This document shows positions 26,777-35,820 of a DNA stretch of 64,000 nt, piece after piece (position 1 is the stretch's first letter; every line of letters begins with the position of its first letter). This stretch comes from JAJDYQ01 sp965214035 (GTDB lineage: Bacteria > Pseudomonadota > Gammaproteobacteria > JAJDYQ01), in NCBI GenBank assembly GCA_965214035.1, contig OZ243932.1:434001-498000 (forward strand), read 5' to 3'. A program made the position numbers and the translations under genes. The notes beneath the pieces are model-generated. The model was not told where the DNA came from. It did not search any database and worked only from the letters and a program-made list of their open reading frames with translations.

Positions 26777-27166
26777 AAGAAACACGTTGGCACTGAATCA
26801 GTAACCGTGAAAGACTACTCCGATCTGCATTTAACCGGTTGCCGGTCTGCTGATAAATTGATCAAGAGCATTTATAAGGTTGATAACAGACGGGCATTTA
26901 TCGCAACCAAGTATATCCGGGATATGGAAAGCAACCTGAAAGAGGTCTATCGGGTGCTCAAGCCGGGCAAGCGATATGTGATCGTGGTCGGCAACAACTC
27001 GGTTAGAGGCTACAATTTTGAAACCTGGCGATACCTGAAAGACATTGCGCCGAAAGTCGGCTTCCGGGTTGAGTGCTATTTTATATCTGAAATAATCAAC
27101 CACTACATTAAAGTGCCGCGCAAGGAGCGTATCAACGATGATTATGTTCTGGTGTTACAGAAATGA
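26774..27166 (+). pseudogene. DNA methylase C-terminal fragment (passenger)
   Basis: The 130-residue frame includes KEVYRVLKPGKRYVIVVGNN, then FETWRYLKDIAPKVGF and DDYVLVLQK, the end of a class I SAM-dependent DNA methylase. The SAM-binding and catalytic DPPY/NPPY-type motifs, normally upstream, are missing. The gene is cut exactly where the 232-bp IS-internal repeat ends. Its stop overlaps the ATG of the following nuclease-like gene, as in a restriction-modification operon. Likely non-functional. Confidence 0.65.
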
Positions 27167-27654
27167 ACAAGGAAGCTATACCCGGCAAGCTGGCATCTGC
27201 CAAAGGCTTCCCCAACGAAAGTCGCTTACTGGCTGCGTTGCTTGAAAGAGGGTATAACGCTTCACGGGTTGACCTGCCCCACTCTACCTACGATATGGTT
27301 GTAGAAACGGGCGGAGGCAACTTGATACGCATACAAGTCAAAACGGTTAGCCCCAGCGGTAGCATCAAGTTCACCGGCGGAACGCGGGGCGGTGTTGACC
27401 GGGAATATAAATCAGATGTTAAGGCTTACACACAAAACACTGAAACGGCTGATGTGGTTGTAGGTGTCCAGTCGGTGAAAGTAAACGGTGATACGGATAT
27501 TGACTTCTTTTTTGTGCCAACGATATTCATTGAGAAAATCGGCCAGAAAAGCATATCAACAAGCAGGGTTCGGAAGTCTAAAAACAACTGGCCATTGCTG
27601 GAAAACTGCAAGAATGAGGATTTTGTATGCTCAATTTTGGAGTTAAGTATATAA
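27163..27654 (+). CDS. PD-(D/E)XK nuclease-like protein (passenger restriction enzyme candidate)
   Basis: This 163-residue protein resembles the group-I-intron-associated or short type II PD-(D/E)XK fold: NESRLLAALLERGY helix, YDMVVETGG (catalytic Asp), and IRIQVKTV (Q-x-K), then a strand pair and FFFVPTIFIE. It overlaps the methylase fragment by 4 bp. Its stop codon lies inside the right terminal repeat of the element. If active without its methylase it would be toxic, so either the partner methylase acts elsewhere or the enzyme is inactive. Confidence 0.6.
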   Translation: MNKEAIPGKLASAKGFPNESRLLAALLERGYNASRVDLPHSTYDMVVETGGGNLIRIQVKTVSPSGSIKFTGGTRGGVDREYKSDVKAYTQNTETADVVVGVQSVKVNGDTDIDFFFVPTIFIEKIGQKSISTSRVRKSKNNWPLLENCKNEDFVCSILELSI

Positions 27655-27734
27655 TTCCCATTTGAATTATCGCATGATAATCAATCCATAAGAGCATCGA
27701 AGATACAACGAATCATAGACGAGGAAACTGTCAC

Positions 27735-29225
27735 ATGAACACCGCCACCATCGTTGACAAAGTATTGAGTTTTTGTGACATCCTGAGAGATGACGGCATC
27801 GGTTACGGTGATTATCTGGAACAAATCACCTGGCTAATCTTCCTCAAGATGGCGGATGAGTATTCCAGGCCACCGTACAACCGGGATGTCGGCATCCCGG
27901 AAGAATACAGCTGGCAGAGTCTGCGGTCGAAGAGGGGTGCAGAACTCGAAAGTCATTATGTCGCCCTGCTTCGTGAACTTGGCACCCGACCGGGTATGTT
28001 GGGGCAAATCTTCACCAAATCCCAGAACAAGATCCAGGACCCGGCCAAGTTGTATCGTCTCATTAACATGATCAGTGAAACCGAATGGGTTACCACAGGA
28101 GCCGACATCAAGGGTGAGATTTATGAAGGCTTGCTGGAGAAGAACGCCGAAGACACGAAATCAGGCGCCGGTCAGTATTTCACGCCACGCGCTCTGATTC
28201 ACGCCATAGTCGAATGTGTACGGCCTGAACCGGGCAAGCTGATCGCTGATCCGGCCTGCGGCACAGGCGGTTTCTTTCTGGCCGCCTACGACTTCATGAC
28301 CGACCCGGACAATTTCAGTCTCGATAAAGAGCAGAAAGCGTTTCTGAAACACGAGGCATTCCATGGCAATGAGATTGTCGCCAATACGCGCCGCCTGTGC
28401 CTGATGAATATGTTTCTGCATAATATCGGTGAAATCGAGGGAGGGGCATCCATATCACCGGACGACTCACTGGTGGCTGACTCCGGCAAGCGTTTCGATT
28501 ATGTGCTCGCGAACCCGCCTTTCGGTAAGAAAAGCTCCATGAGTTTCACCAACGAGGCAGGCACACAGAAAAAAGATGACCTGACCTACAACCGGCAGGA
28601 TTTCTGGGCCACCACATCCAACAAACAACTCAATTTCGTGCAACATATTCGCACGATGCTGAAAACCACCGGTCGCGCCGCCGTTGTCGTACCGGACAAT
28701 GTGTTGTTCGAGGGTGGCGCCGGTGAGACGATCCGGAAAAAGCTGCTGGACAATACCGACCTGCATACCATCCTGCGCCTGCCAACCGGCGTATTCTACG
28801 CGCAAGGGGTCAAGGCTAATGTAATCTTCTTCGATAACCACGAAGCCAGCCCGAATCCCTGGACAAAACAGGTCTGGTACTACGACTACCGCACCAATAT
28901 CAGCCATACATTGAAGAAGAAACCAATGCGACATGAAGACTTGTCGGATTTCATCGATTGCTACAATCCGCTGAATCGGCATCAGCGCAAGGCCACCTGG
29001 CACGAGACAGATTCGCCACAAGGGCGCTGGCGGAGCTACAGCATTGAGGAGATAAAAGCCCGCGACAAGACCAGTCTCGATATCTTCTGGCTCAAGGATA
29101 AGAGCCTGACCGATCTGGATAACCTGCCAGAACCCGATATTCTGGCCGAAGAGATTATCGAGAATCTGGAGGCTGGCCTGGGCAGCTTCCGTGATGTACT
29201 TGCCCGGTTACGGCAGGTAGAGTGA
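27735..29225 (+). CDS. hsdM: Type I restriction-modification methyltransferase subunit
   Basis: This 496-residue HsdM has the helical N-terminal domain (DYLEQITWLIFLKMAD), then GAGQYFTPRALI, the SAM-binding ADPACGTGGFFLAAY, and the catalytic NPPF in VLANPPFGKK near 258. It methylates adenine in the site chosen by HsdS and also forms the core of the restriction complex. It lies 75 bp after the IS1595 right end. The operon order is hsdM, AlbA_2 gene, hsdR, hsdS. Confidence 0.93.
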   Translation: MNTATIVDKVLSFCDILRDDGIGYGDYLEQITWLIFLKMADEYSRPPYNRDVGIPEEYSWQSLRSKRGAELESHYVALLRELGTRPGMLGQIFTKSQNKIQDPAKLYRLINMISETEWVTTGADIKGEIYEGLLEKNAEDTKSGAGQYFTPRALIHAIVECVRPEPGKLIADPACGTGGFFLAAYDFMTDPDNFSLDKEQKAFLKHEAFHGNEIVANTRRLCLMNMFLHNIGEIEGGASISPDDSLVADSGKRFDYVLANPPFGKKSSMSFTNEAGTQKKDDLTYNRQDFWATTSNKQLNFVQHIRTMLKTTGRAAVVVPDNVLFEGGAGETIRKKLLDNTDLHTILRLPTGVFYAQGVKANVIFFDNHEASPNPWTKQVWYYDYRTNISHTLKKKPMRHEDLSDFIDCYNPLNRHQRKATWHETDSPQGRWRSYSIEEIKARDKTSLDIFWLKDKSLTDLDNLPEPDILAEEIIENLEAGLGSFRDVLARLRQVE

Positions 29226-29238
29226 TCAAATGTCTGTG

Positions 29239-29244
29239 TATAAT
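29239..29244 (+). promoter_or_regulatory. Possible -10 box between hsdM and the AlbA_2 gene
   Basis: TATAAT in the context GTGTATAATGG. The same context recurs at 35286-35297 just after hsdS, suggesting a duplicated promoter. A -35 partner is not obvious. Confidence 0.35.
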
Positions 29245-29354
29245 GGTGCTTGAGGCAAAGACCCAGAAAGTATTGATGGAATGGGTAATGGACAGAGTAC
29301 GAGTGTGACTTGCAACTATAATCCGGATCTGGCTGTAGTGAGGATGGTCAAGTT

Positions 29355-30770
29355 ATGGTGACAGAATCGGAACAAATAGATCTCTGGCGCCAGAGTTTTT
29401 CCGAGTACCAGACACTCGAATTCAAGGAAGCAAAGACACAGCTTGATAATGAAAAGTTGTACAAATACTGTGTGGCAATTGCAAATGAAGGTGGTGGAAA
29501 ACTTGTGCTGGGTGTTGCAGATCAGCCACCCAGACCAGTAGTCGGCACAAGAGCCTTTCGCGACCCGGTAGCGATGGCAGAGAAGCTTTTTCAAGTCATC
29601 GGTTTTCGTGTTGATATTGAGGAGGTTTTGCATCCGGATGGCCGTGTATTGGTCTTTCATATCCCACCTCGTCCTCGTGGGACAGCCTATCATCTTAGTG
29701 GCGTTTATCTGATGCGTGTAGGGCAGGCACTAAATCCTATGAGCGAAGATCGGTTGCGTCAGATTTTTTCGGAAGGAGGCCCCAACTGGTTGGGAGAGCC
29801 GTCGAAGATTGAGCTGAGTAGGCAGAATGTTGTGGATCTTCTGGATACACAGACATATTTTGAATTACTCAAGTTGCCTTATCCAACGGATCAAGCCGGT
29901 GTCATTGAGAGGTTGCTGAATGACCAATTGATTGACCATCAGAATTCAAATTCAAGTTATTCGATCCGGCGGCTGGGTGCATTGTTATTGGCTAAGCGGT
30001 TGGAGGATTTTCCTGACTTGGGTCAGAAAGCATCAAGGGTGGTGGTATATACGGGGAGATCAAAATTGGAGACTCGTCTTGACCAGACCGGGACCAAGGG
30101 CTATGCGGTCGGATTTCAGAGGCTGGTCAATTTTGTGATGTCGCAGCTGCCCCAGAATGAAATTGTTGAGGCGGCAATCCGAAAGGAAGTGAAGATGATC
30201 TCTGAAATCGCGATTCGTGAACTGGTGGCGAACGCGCTCATCCATCAGGATTTCACGATTAGCGGTATGTCGATGATGGTTGAGATTTATACAGATCGGG
30301 TGGAAATATCAAATCCAGGGGAGCCAACTGTGCCAGTAGAACGTTTTATTGATGGTTACGAGTCTCGAAATGAGGGCTTGGCCGAAATAATGCGACGACT
30401 GGGTATCTGTGAGGAAAAGAGTAGCGGGATTGACAAGGTTGTACACAGCGCGGAAGCCTATCAATTGCCTGCACCAGACTTCCGCGCAGGACTACGGCGT
30501 ACCGTGGCCACGATCTATGGTCCCAGAGACTTTGAACAAATGAACCGTGACGACCGGATCAGGGCATGCTATCAGCATTGTGCATTGAGACGGGTCATGT
30601 CGGAGCGTATGACCAACCAATCTTTACGCAAGCGTTTTGGGGTTCCGGAAAGCAAAAGTGCTATCATCTCGCAAGTGATTGCTGCCACCATAGAGGCGGA
30701 TCTGATCAAACTGGACGAACGAGTCGGCAATTCTCGCCGGTTTGCCCGTTATCTGCCGTTCTGGGCCTGA
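29355..30770 (+). CDS. AlbA_2 (Schlafen-like) domain protein with HATPase-like domain, R-M associated
   Basis: This 471-residue protein has an N-terminal AlbA_2 domain (LEFKEAKTQLDNEKLYKY, then ANEGGGKLVLGV). A RecG-like/HATPase_c_4 region follows around 275-325 (ELVANALIHQDF, then VEISNPG and GLAEIMRRLG), and a winged-helix-like C-terminus. Genes of this type are often found inside type I R-M operons. A DNA-binding or accessory defence role is suspected but unproven. Its 3' end and downstream spacer (30674-30888) are duplicated at 35492-35708. Confidence 0.8.
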   Translation: MVTESEQIDLWRQSFSEYQTLEFKEAKTQLDNEKLYKYCVAIANEGGGKLVLGVADQPPRPVVGTRAFRDPVAMAEKLFQVIGFRVDIEEVLHPDGRVLVFHIPPRPRGTAYHLSGVYLMRVGQALNPMSEDRLRQIFSEGGPNWLGEPSKIELSRQNVVDLLDTQTYFELLKLPYPTDQAGVIERLLNDQLIDHQNSNSSYSIRRLGALLLAKRLEDFPDLGQKASRVVVYTGRSKLETRLDQTGTKGYAVGFQRLVNFVMSQLPQNEIVEAAIRKEVKMISEIAIRELVANALIHQDFTISGMSMMVEIYTDRVEISNPGEPTVPVERFIDGYESRNEGLAEIMRRLGICEEKSSGIDKVVHSAEAYQLPAPDFRAGLRRTVATIYGPRDFEQMNRDDRIRACYQHCALRRVMSERMTNQSLRKRFGVPESKSAIISQVIAATIEADLIKLDERVGNSRRFARYLPFWA

Positions 30771-31006
30771 ATTTATTTAAGAGATGCCCTTTGGTAGTTC
30801 AATAAAAGTTTGAAATTGTCAATAAAAATAACAAGTTATTTATTTAAGCGTTTGCCTGATTTTATGCTTTCCGTGCCCAATAATCTCTATCAAACTACCG
30901 CTCCGCTTCCCATAAACCTGGCGAGATTGTTTGTTTCCAGATGCTGGCGCCTCCATATTTTTGGGCATCATGTGGGAAATACTGATTTGCATAGGCGGGA
31001 GGACTA

Positions 31007-33775
31007 ATGCCGAACGCCAACCAGACCCCCGAACAGGTGGCGCGGGATGTTATTGACGAGAAATTGTCACAGGCTGGCTGGGCTGTTCAGGACAAGGATC
31101 GGATTGATACTGCTGCTTCTGCCGGGATTGCTGTGCGTGAGTACAAGACGGATGTCGGTCCTGCCGATTATGTACTCTTTATCGACAAGAAACCGGTCGG
31201 CGTGATTGAGGCCAAGGCGGAGCATTTGGCGCAGAAGATCACAACCGTCGAGAGCCAATCCACAGCTTATGCCGATGCCGAATTGAAGTGGGTGAAAAAC
31301 AGCAAGCCCTTGCCATTCGTTTACGAGAGTACCGGCGTGTTGACTCGCTTCACAGACAGACGCGACCCCAAACCCCGTTCCCGCGAGATATTTCATTTCC
31401 CTCGCCCGGAGACGATGCGGGACTGGTTGGCACGGCCCGTCTCACTACGCTCCCGGTTCCAGGCGTTGCCGGATCTGGATAGCAGGGGACTGAGAGATTG
31501 CCAGACTGATGCCATTGAGAACCTGGAAGCGTCCTTTAAGAACAACCACCCTCGTGCCCTCATCCAGATGGCAACCGGATCAGGCAAGACTTACACCGCC
31601 ATCACTTCGATTTACCGATTGCTCAAACACACCGATGCCAGGCGGATTCTCTTTCTGGTAGATACCCGCAATCTGGGCGAACAGGCTGAGCAGGAATTCA
31701 TGGCTTACGTGCCCAATGACGACAACCGCAAGTTCACCGAACTCTACAACGTACAACGCCTGAAATCATCCTTCGTTGCCCAGGATAGTCAAGTCTGCAT
31801 CAGTACCATCCAGCGTATGTATTCGCTCCTGAGAGATCAGGAAATGGATGAAACCGCCGATCAAATCAATCCAGCCGAATGGGTGCAGCCAAAAGAGCCG
31901 ATGCCGGTCACCTATAATGAACGAATCCCGCCTGAGTTCTTCGACTTCATTATTATCGACGAATGTCATCGCTCGATATACAACATCTGGCGGCAGGTTC
32001 TGGAGTATTTCGATGCTTTTCTGATTGGTCTGACTGCTACGCCGGACAATCGCACGTACGGGTTCTTCAGGAAGAATATAGTCAGTGAATATGGCCATGA
32101 GCAGGCTGTTGCCGATGGGGTCAATGTTGGCAACGAGATTTATCTGATTGATACGGAGGTTACGCAGCAGGGAGGCCAGATAGCGGAAGGCCAGCTGATC
32201 GAGAAACGCGAACGCCAGACGCGCAAGAAGCGGTGGGAAACGCAGGACGAAGAAGAAAATTATTCCTCACGGCAACTGGATCGCGAGGTTGTCAATCCGG
32301 ACCAGATTCGTACTGTGATTCGCGCCTTCCGCGACAAGCAGTCGGAGATTTTCCCTGGCCGCCGCGAGGTGCCGAAGACGCTGGTTTTTGCCAAGACCGA
32401 CAGCCATGCCGATGACATTATCCAGACTGTGCGGGAGGAATTTGCCGAGAGCAACGAGTTCTGTAAGAAGGTGACCTACAGAACTGCAGAAGACCCGAAA
32501 TCCATCCTTGCCCAGTTCCGCAATGACTACCATCCACGTATCGCCGTGACCGTGGATATGATCGCAACGGGCACCGATGTCAAGCCCATCGAGTGCCTGC
32601 TGTTCATGCGTGACGTGCGTAGCCGCAATTATTTCGAGCAAATGAAAGGGCGAGGTACCCGCACCCTCGAATACGATGACCTGAAGAAAGTCTCGCCCTC
32701 CGTGACCAGTGGGAAGACTCATTATGTGATCGTGGATGCGGTGGGTGTCACCCGGTCACTCAAGACGGCCAGCCAGCCACTGATCACCAAACCCACGGTG
32801 CCGCTCAAGAATTTGGCGAAGGATGTGATGATGGGGGCCTGCGATGAAGACACGGTAAGTTCGCTGGCTGGTCGCCTTGCTCGTCTGAACCATCAACTTG
32901 ATCCTGTTGAGCGTGAACAAATCAGGGAACAGGCCGGGGGTATCGAGCTGACGCAAATCGCAGGCGACCTGCTGGCCGCGATTGATCCGGACCGCATTGA
33001 TGAGAAAGCGCGGGAGATAGAGCCGGTTGCCGACGAGGATGTCGAACTATCCACTGATGCTTATGACAATGCGCGGGAGCAATTGGTTGCTGATGCCGCC
33101 CGCGTATTCAACGGCGAACTGATTGAGTTAATCGACTCCATCCGGCCCAACAGGGCACAGACCGTCGACCATGATAATCTGGATATGTTACAGCGTGCTG
33201 AATGGGCGGGAGACTCCCGTGAGAACGCAGAAGCCATGGCGCAGGATTTCCGGCAATATCTAAAAGCCCATCGAGATGAGATTGAGGCGTTGACGATCTT
33301 CTACAGTCAACCGCATCGTCGTCGGGAACTGACTTATGCCATGATCCGGGAGTTATCTGACCGACTCGAGAAAGATCAGCCGCGCTTATCCCCCTTCAGG
33401 GTCTGGCAGGCTTATGCCCTGCTGGATGACTATAAGGGTGGTCAACCGACAAACAAACTGACCTCGCTGGTAGCGCTGATTCGGCGTGTCTGTGGTATGG
33501 ATGCGAAGCTGTCACCGTATCGGGATACCGTGCGGCGCAATTTCCAGAACTGGATCATGGCGCACCACAGTGGCAGTGGCGAGAAATTCAATAAGGAACA
33601 GATGGAGTGGCTACACATGATCCGCGACCACATCATCGACTCTTTTCATCTGGAAAGGGAAGACCTCGAATTAGCCCCGTTCGATAGCCAGGGTGGCATG
33701 GGCCAGATGCACAAGCTATTCGGCGATCAGATGGAGGATGTGATTGACGAATTGAATGAGGCATTGGCGGCGTGA
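31007..33775 (+). CDS. hsdR: Type I restriction endonuclease subunit
   Basis: This 922-residue HsdR has an N-terminal nuclease domain (DVGPADYVLFIDKKPVGVIE followed by AK, the PD-(D/E)XK core). The helicase motor has MATGSGKTYTA (Walker A), IIIDECHRS (DEAD-like box), LTATP, and a second RecA-like domain with ATGTDVKP. The C-terminal region is EcoEI-like. It uses ATP to translocate DNA and cuts unmethylated DNA. The ATG follows GGGAGGAC. Its 3' end overlaps hsdS by 4 bp. A relic of another copy's 5' end is at 37209. Confidence 0.93.
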   Translation: MPNANQTPEQVARDVIDEKLSQAGWAVQDKDRIDTAASAGIAVREYKTDVGPADYVLFIDKKPVGVIEAKAEHLAQKITTVESQSTAYADAELKWVKNSKPLPFVYESTGVLTRFTDRRDPKPRSREIFHFPRPETMRDWLARPVSLRSRFQALPDLDSRGLRDCQTDAIENLEASFKNNHPRALIQMATGSGKTYTAITSIYRLLKHTDARRILFLVDTRNLGEQAEQEFMAYVPNDDNRKFTELYNVQRLKSSFVAQDSQVCISTIQRMYSLLRDQEMDETADQINPAEWVQPKEPMPVTYNERIPPEFFDFIIIDECHRSIYNIWRQVLEYFDAFLIGLTATPDNRTYGFFRKNIVSEYGHEQAVADGVNVGNEIYLIDTEVTQQGGQIAEGQLIEKRERQTRKKRWETQDEEENYSSRQLDREVVNPDQIRTVIRAFRDKQSEIFPGRREVPKTLVFAKTDSHADDIIQTVREEFAESNEFCKKVTYRTAEDPKSILAQFRNDYHPRIAVTVDMIATGTDVKPIECLLFMRDVRSRNYFEQMKGRGTRTLEYDDLKKVSPSVTSGKTHYVIVDAVGVTRSLKTASQPLITKPTVPLKNLAKDVMMGACDEDTVSSLAGRLARLNHQLDPVEREQIREQAGGIELTQIAGDLLAAIDPDRIDEKAREIEPVADEDVELSTDAYDNAREQLVADAARVFNGELIELIDSIRPNRAQTVDHDNLDMLQRAEWAGDSRENAEAMAQDFRQYLKAHRDEIEALTIFYSQPHRRRELTYAMIRELSDRLEKDQPRLSPFRVWQAYALLDDYKGGQPTNKLTSLVALIRRVCGMDAKLSPYRDTVRRNFQNWIMAHHSGSGEKFNKEQMEWLHMIRDHIIDSFHLEREDLELAPFDSQGGMGQMHKLFGDQMEDVIDELNEALAA

Positions 33776-35274
33776 TGAGTGGCAATGACTTGTGTATATA
33801 TCCTGAGTCTTGGAAAGTGGCAAAACTTGGCTCTTTTGTGAAAAGTGAAAAGGGTAAGAAGCCAAAAAACCAAGCTCACAAGCAGTCTTCCTTATATACA
33901 TTCCCCTGTATCGACATTCAGGCTTTTGAAAAAGGAATCATCAATTCCTGGACAGATGGTGAAGGTTGTCGAATTTGCCATGAATCTGATTTTCTCATGG
34001 TTTGGGATGGTTCTCGCTCAGGTTTAGTTGGCAAAGGAATAAAGGGTGCACTGGGCAGCACCTTGGTTCGCATCAATTTTCCATTGATGGAAAATCAGTA
34101 CGCATTTTATTTTTTGCAATCCAAGTACCAACAAATCAACTCGCGTACAAAAGGCAGTGGAACACCACATGTCGACCCTGACCTGCTCTGGAATTATGAA
34201 TTTCCAATACCACCCCTCAACGAACAACACCGAATCGTCGCCAAAATTGAGGAGTTGTTTTTTGAAATCGACAAGGGAGTTGAAAGCCTGGAAAAAGCGC
34301 GGGAACAGCTAAAAATATACCGTCAGGCCGTCCTCAAACACGCATTCGAAGGCAAGCTCACAGCCAAGTGGCGGCAAGAGAATCCAGATAAACTTGAAAA
34401 GCCAGAGCAATTACTCGCCCGTATTAAACACGAGCGAGAAGCACGATACGAACAACAACTCGAAGATTGGAAAGCTGCCGTCAAGACCTGGGAGGAAAGC
34501 GGTAAATCGGGCAAGAAGCCAACAAGGCCCAAGAAAATCAAAAAACTTCGACCGTTTGATTCAGAAGAACTAGAGAAATTGCCCGATATAGAATCAGCCT
34601 CATGGGAGTGGGTGAAAGTAGACGAAATTTGTTCTTACACCAAAAATCCTATAAAGGCTGGACCGTTTGGTAGTACCTTAAAGAAACAATTTTATGTTCC
34701 TGATGGCTATAAAATCTACGGACAAGAACAGGTCATATCAGGTGATCCATATTGTGGTGACTATTTTATAGATACGGTGAAATATGAAGAACTAGAAACA
34801 TGCAAAATAGCCCCTAAAGATGTTCTCATAAGTTTGGTTGGAACAGTGGGAAAGGTGCTTGTACTTCCAGACGATTGCAAAGAAGGGATCATAAATCCGC
34901 GATTGATAAAAATAACCTTAAACTTGAATTATTATAGACCTGAGTTTTTTAAATATTTCTTTGAAAGTGCCTTTGTAAGAGGCTTGTATAGGACACTTGC
35001 AAAAGGAACAACAATGGATGTTTTAAACCTAGGAATAATTCAAAATTTACCATTTCCTTTGTGCTCTTTGGCCGAACAAGACAAGCTGGTAGAAGAAATC
35101 GAATCTAAACTTTCAGTGGTCGATCAAATTGAAAGGGAAGCTGGAGTTGAATTAGAAAAATCAAAATCACTCCGCCAATCAATCCTGAAACAAGCCTTTT
35201 CCGGCAAACTCGTTGCACAAGACCCGAACGACGAACCCGCTTCTGTGTTACTCGAACGGATCAAGGCGGAGTGA
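33772..35274 (+). CDS. hsdS: Type I restriction-modification specificity subunit
   Basis: This 500-residue HsdS has two target-recognition domains (about 10-145 and 275-425). Each is followed by a conserved coiled-coil spacer: PPLNEQHRIVAKIEELFFEID and LAEQDKLVEEIESKLSVVDQ. RQAVLKHAFEGKL and RQSILKQAFSGKL mark the repeated spacer ends. The TRDs decide the two half-sites of the recognition sequence, which cannot be read from sequence alone. The TRD DNA is more AT-rich than the flanks, as usual for exchanged TRDs. Confidence 0.92.
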   Translation: MMSGNDLCIYPESWKVAKLGSFVKSEKGKKPKNQAHKQSSLYTFPCIDIQAFEKGIINSWTDGEGCRICHESDFLMVWDGSRSGLVGKGIKGALGSTLVRINFPLMENQYAFYFLQSKYQQINSRTKGSGTPHVDPDLLWNYEFPIPPLNEQHRIVAKIEELFFEIDKGVESLEKAREQLKIYRQAVLKHAFEGKLTAKWRQENPDKLEKPEQLLARIKHEREARYEQQLEDWKAAVKTWEESGKSGKKPTRPKKIKKLRPFDSEELEKLPDIESASWEWVKVDEICSYTKNPIKAGPFGSTLKKQFYVPDGYKIYGQEQVISGDPYCGDYFIDTVKYEELETCKIAPKDVLISLVGTVGKVLVLPDDCKEGIINPRLIKITLNLNYYRPEFFKYFFESAFVRGLYRTLAKGTTMDVLNLGIIQNLPFPLCSLAEQDKLVEEIESKLSVVDQIEREAGVELEKSKSLRQSILKQAFSGKLVAQDPNDEPASVLLERIKAE

Positions 35275-35289
35275 TCGACTGTGTCCGTG

Positions 35290-35295
35290 TATAAT
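35290..35295 (+). promoter_or_regulatory. Possible -10 box after hsdS
   Basis: TATAAT in GTGTATAATGG, repeating the arrangement after hsdM at 29239. It would serve the short reading frame starting at 35305, leaving a very short leader, or a leaderless start. Confidence 0.3.
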
Positions 35296-35304
35296 GGCAC
35301 TCTT

Positions 35305-35448
35305 ATGACTAAACAACAGATGACAAATCAACAAACACCAAAACCAACAAGGCCGGTAGTGAAAATGTGGGGACAACGTGACGGTGTATCACCTAAACCT
35401 CCGACTGCGAGGAAACCGCCGCCACCACCGCCCCCCGCGAAGAGATAG
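35305..35448 (+). CDS. 47-residue proline-rich small protein candidate
   Basis: The frame runs ATG to TAG and encodes a basic peptide starting MTKQQMTNQQTPKPTRP, with KMWGQRDGVSP in the middle and seven consecutive prolines before the C-terminal AKR. It is not related to the AlbA_2 gene that occupies the equivalent place after hsdM. I do not recognise it. Amino-acid bias and the upstream TATAAT make it worth noting, but a non-coding origin is possible. Confidence 0.35.
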   Translation: MTKQQMTNQQTPKPTRPVVKMWGQRDGVSPKPPTARKPPPPPPPAKR

Positions 35449-35491
35449 TCCTCCAGAGTATCGTAGAGGTTCGTCCAGCATTCTGGTCGCA

Positions 35492-35708
35492 GGTGATTGC
35501 TGCCACCATAGAGGAAAACCTGGTTAAACCGGACGTGCGAGTCGGCAATTCTCGCCGGTTTGCCCGTTATCTGTCGTTCCGGGCTTGAGTTTATTTAAGA
35601 GATACCCTTTGGTGACGCAAGAAAAGTTGGGGATTATCAATAAAAACAACAAGTTATTTATTTAAGCGTTTGCCTGATTCTGCGCTTTGTGTGTCCAATA
35701 ATCTCTAT
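35492..35708 (+). pseudogene. AlbA_2 gene 3' relic plus spacer, duplicate of 30674-30888
   Basis: The last 32 codons of an AlbA_2-type gene (RVGNSRRFARYL remains readable, stop at 35586-35588) and about 120 bp of following spacer repeat those of the intact gene with moderate divergence. Everything upstream of the relic is missing. This shows that a second AlbA_2-containing unit once followed hsdS. Confidence 0.75.
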
Positions 35709-35820
35709 GGGATTATGTCGGTAGTGTGCGAGTTGGTTCTCGAGATACCGATCCCTGGCGGTCTGCAAAGTATTATAATGTCTGCGAATCTCAATTAAGG
35801 AATGAAAGGCTGCCAATAGC

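Larger units (their letters stand above)
25566..27659. mobile_element. IS1595-family element with methylase/nuclease passenger genes
   Basis: The left end GGGAATTATATA (25566) and right end TATATAATTCCC (27648-27659) are inverted. Between them lie a complete IS1595-type transposase, 190 bp of non-coding sequence, a truncated methylase and a small PD-(D/E)XK protein. No matching 8-bp duplication is present (GATACAAA left, ATTTGAAT right). Beyond the first 12 bp the left end matches the end at 39416 better (23 of 24 bp) than its own right partner. The two ends may come from different copies joined by recombination. Confidence 0.7.

Noticed and set aside
26561..26785. 74-codon minus-strand frame in the 232-bp repeat, also present at 37285-37545
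   Set aside because: Its conservation is explained by the identical DNA repeat; no start signal or known family.
25558..27667. 8-bp target duplication for the transposase-bearing element
   Set aside because: GATACAAA on the left and ATTTGAAT on the right do not match, nor does TTTGAAAT after 39416, so no duplication is claimed.
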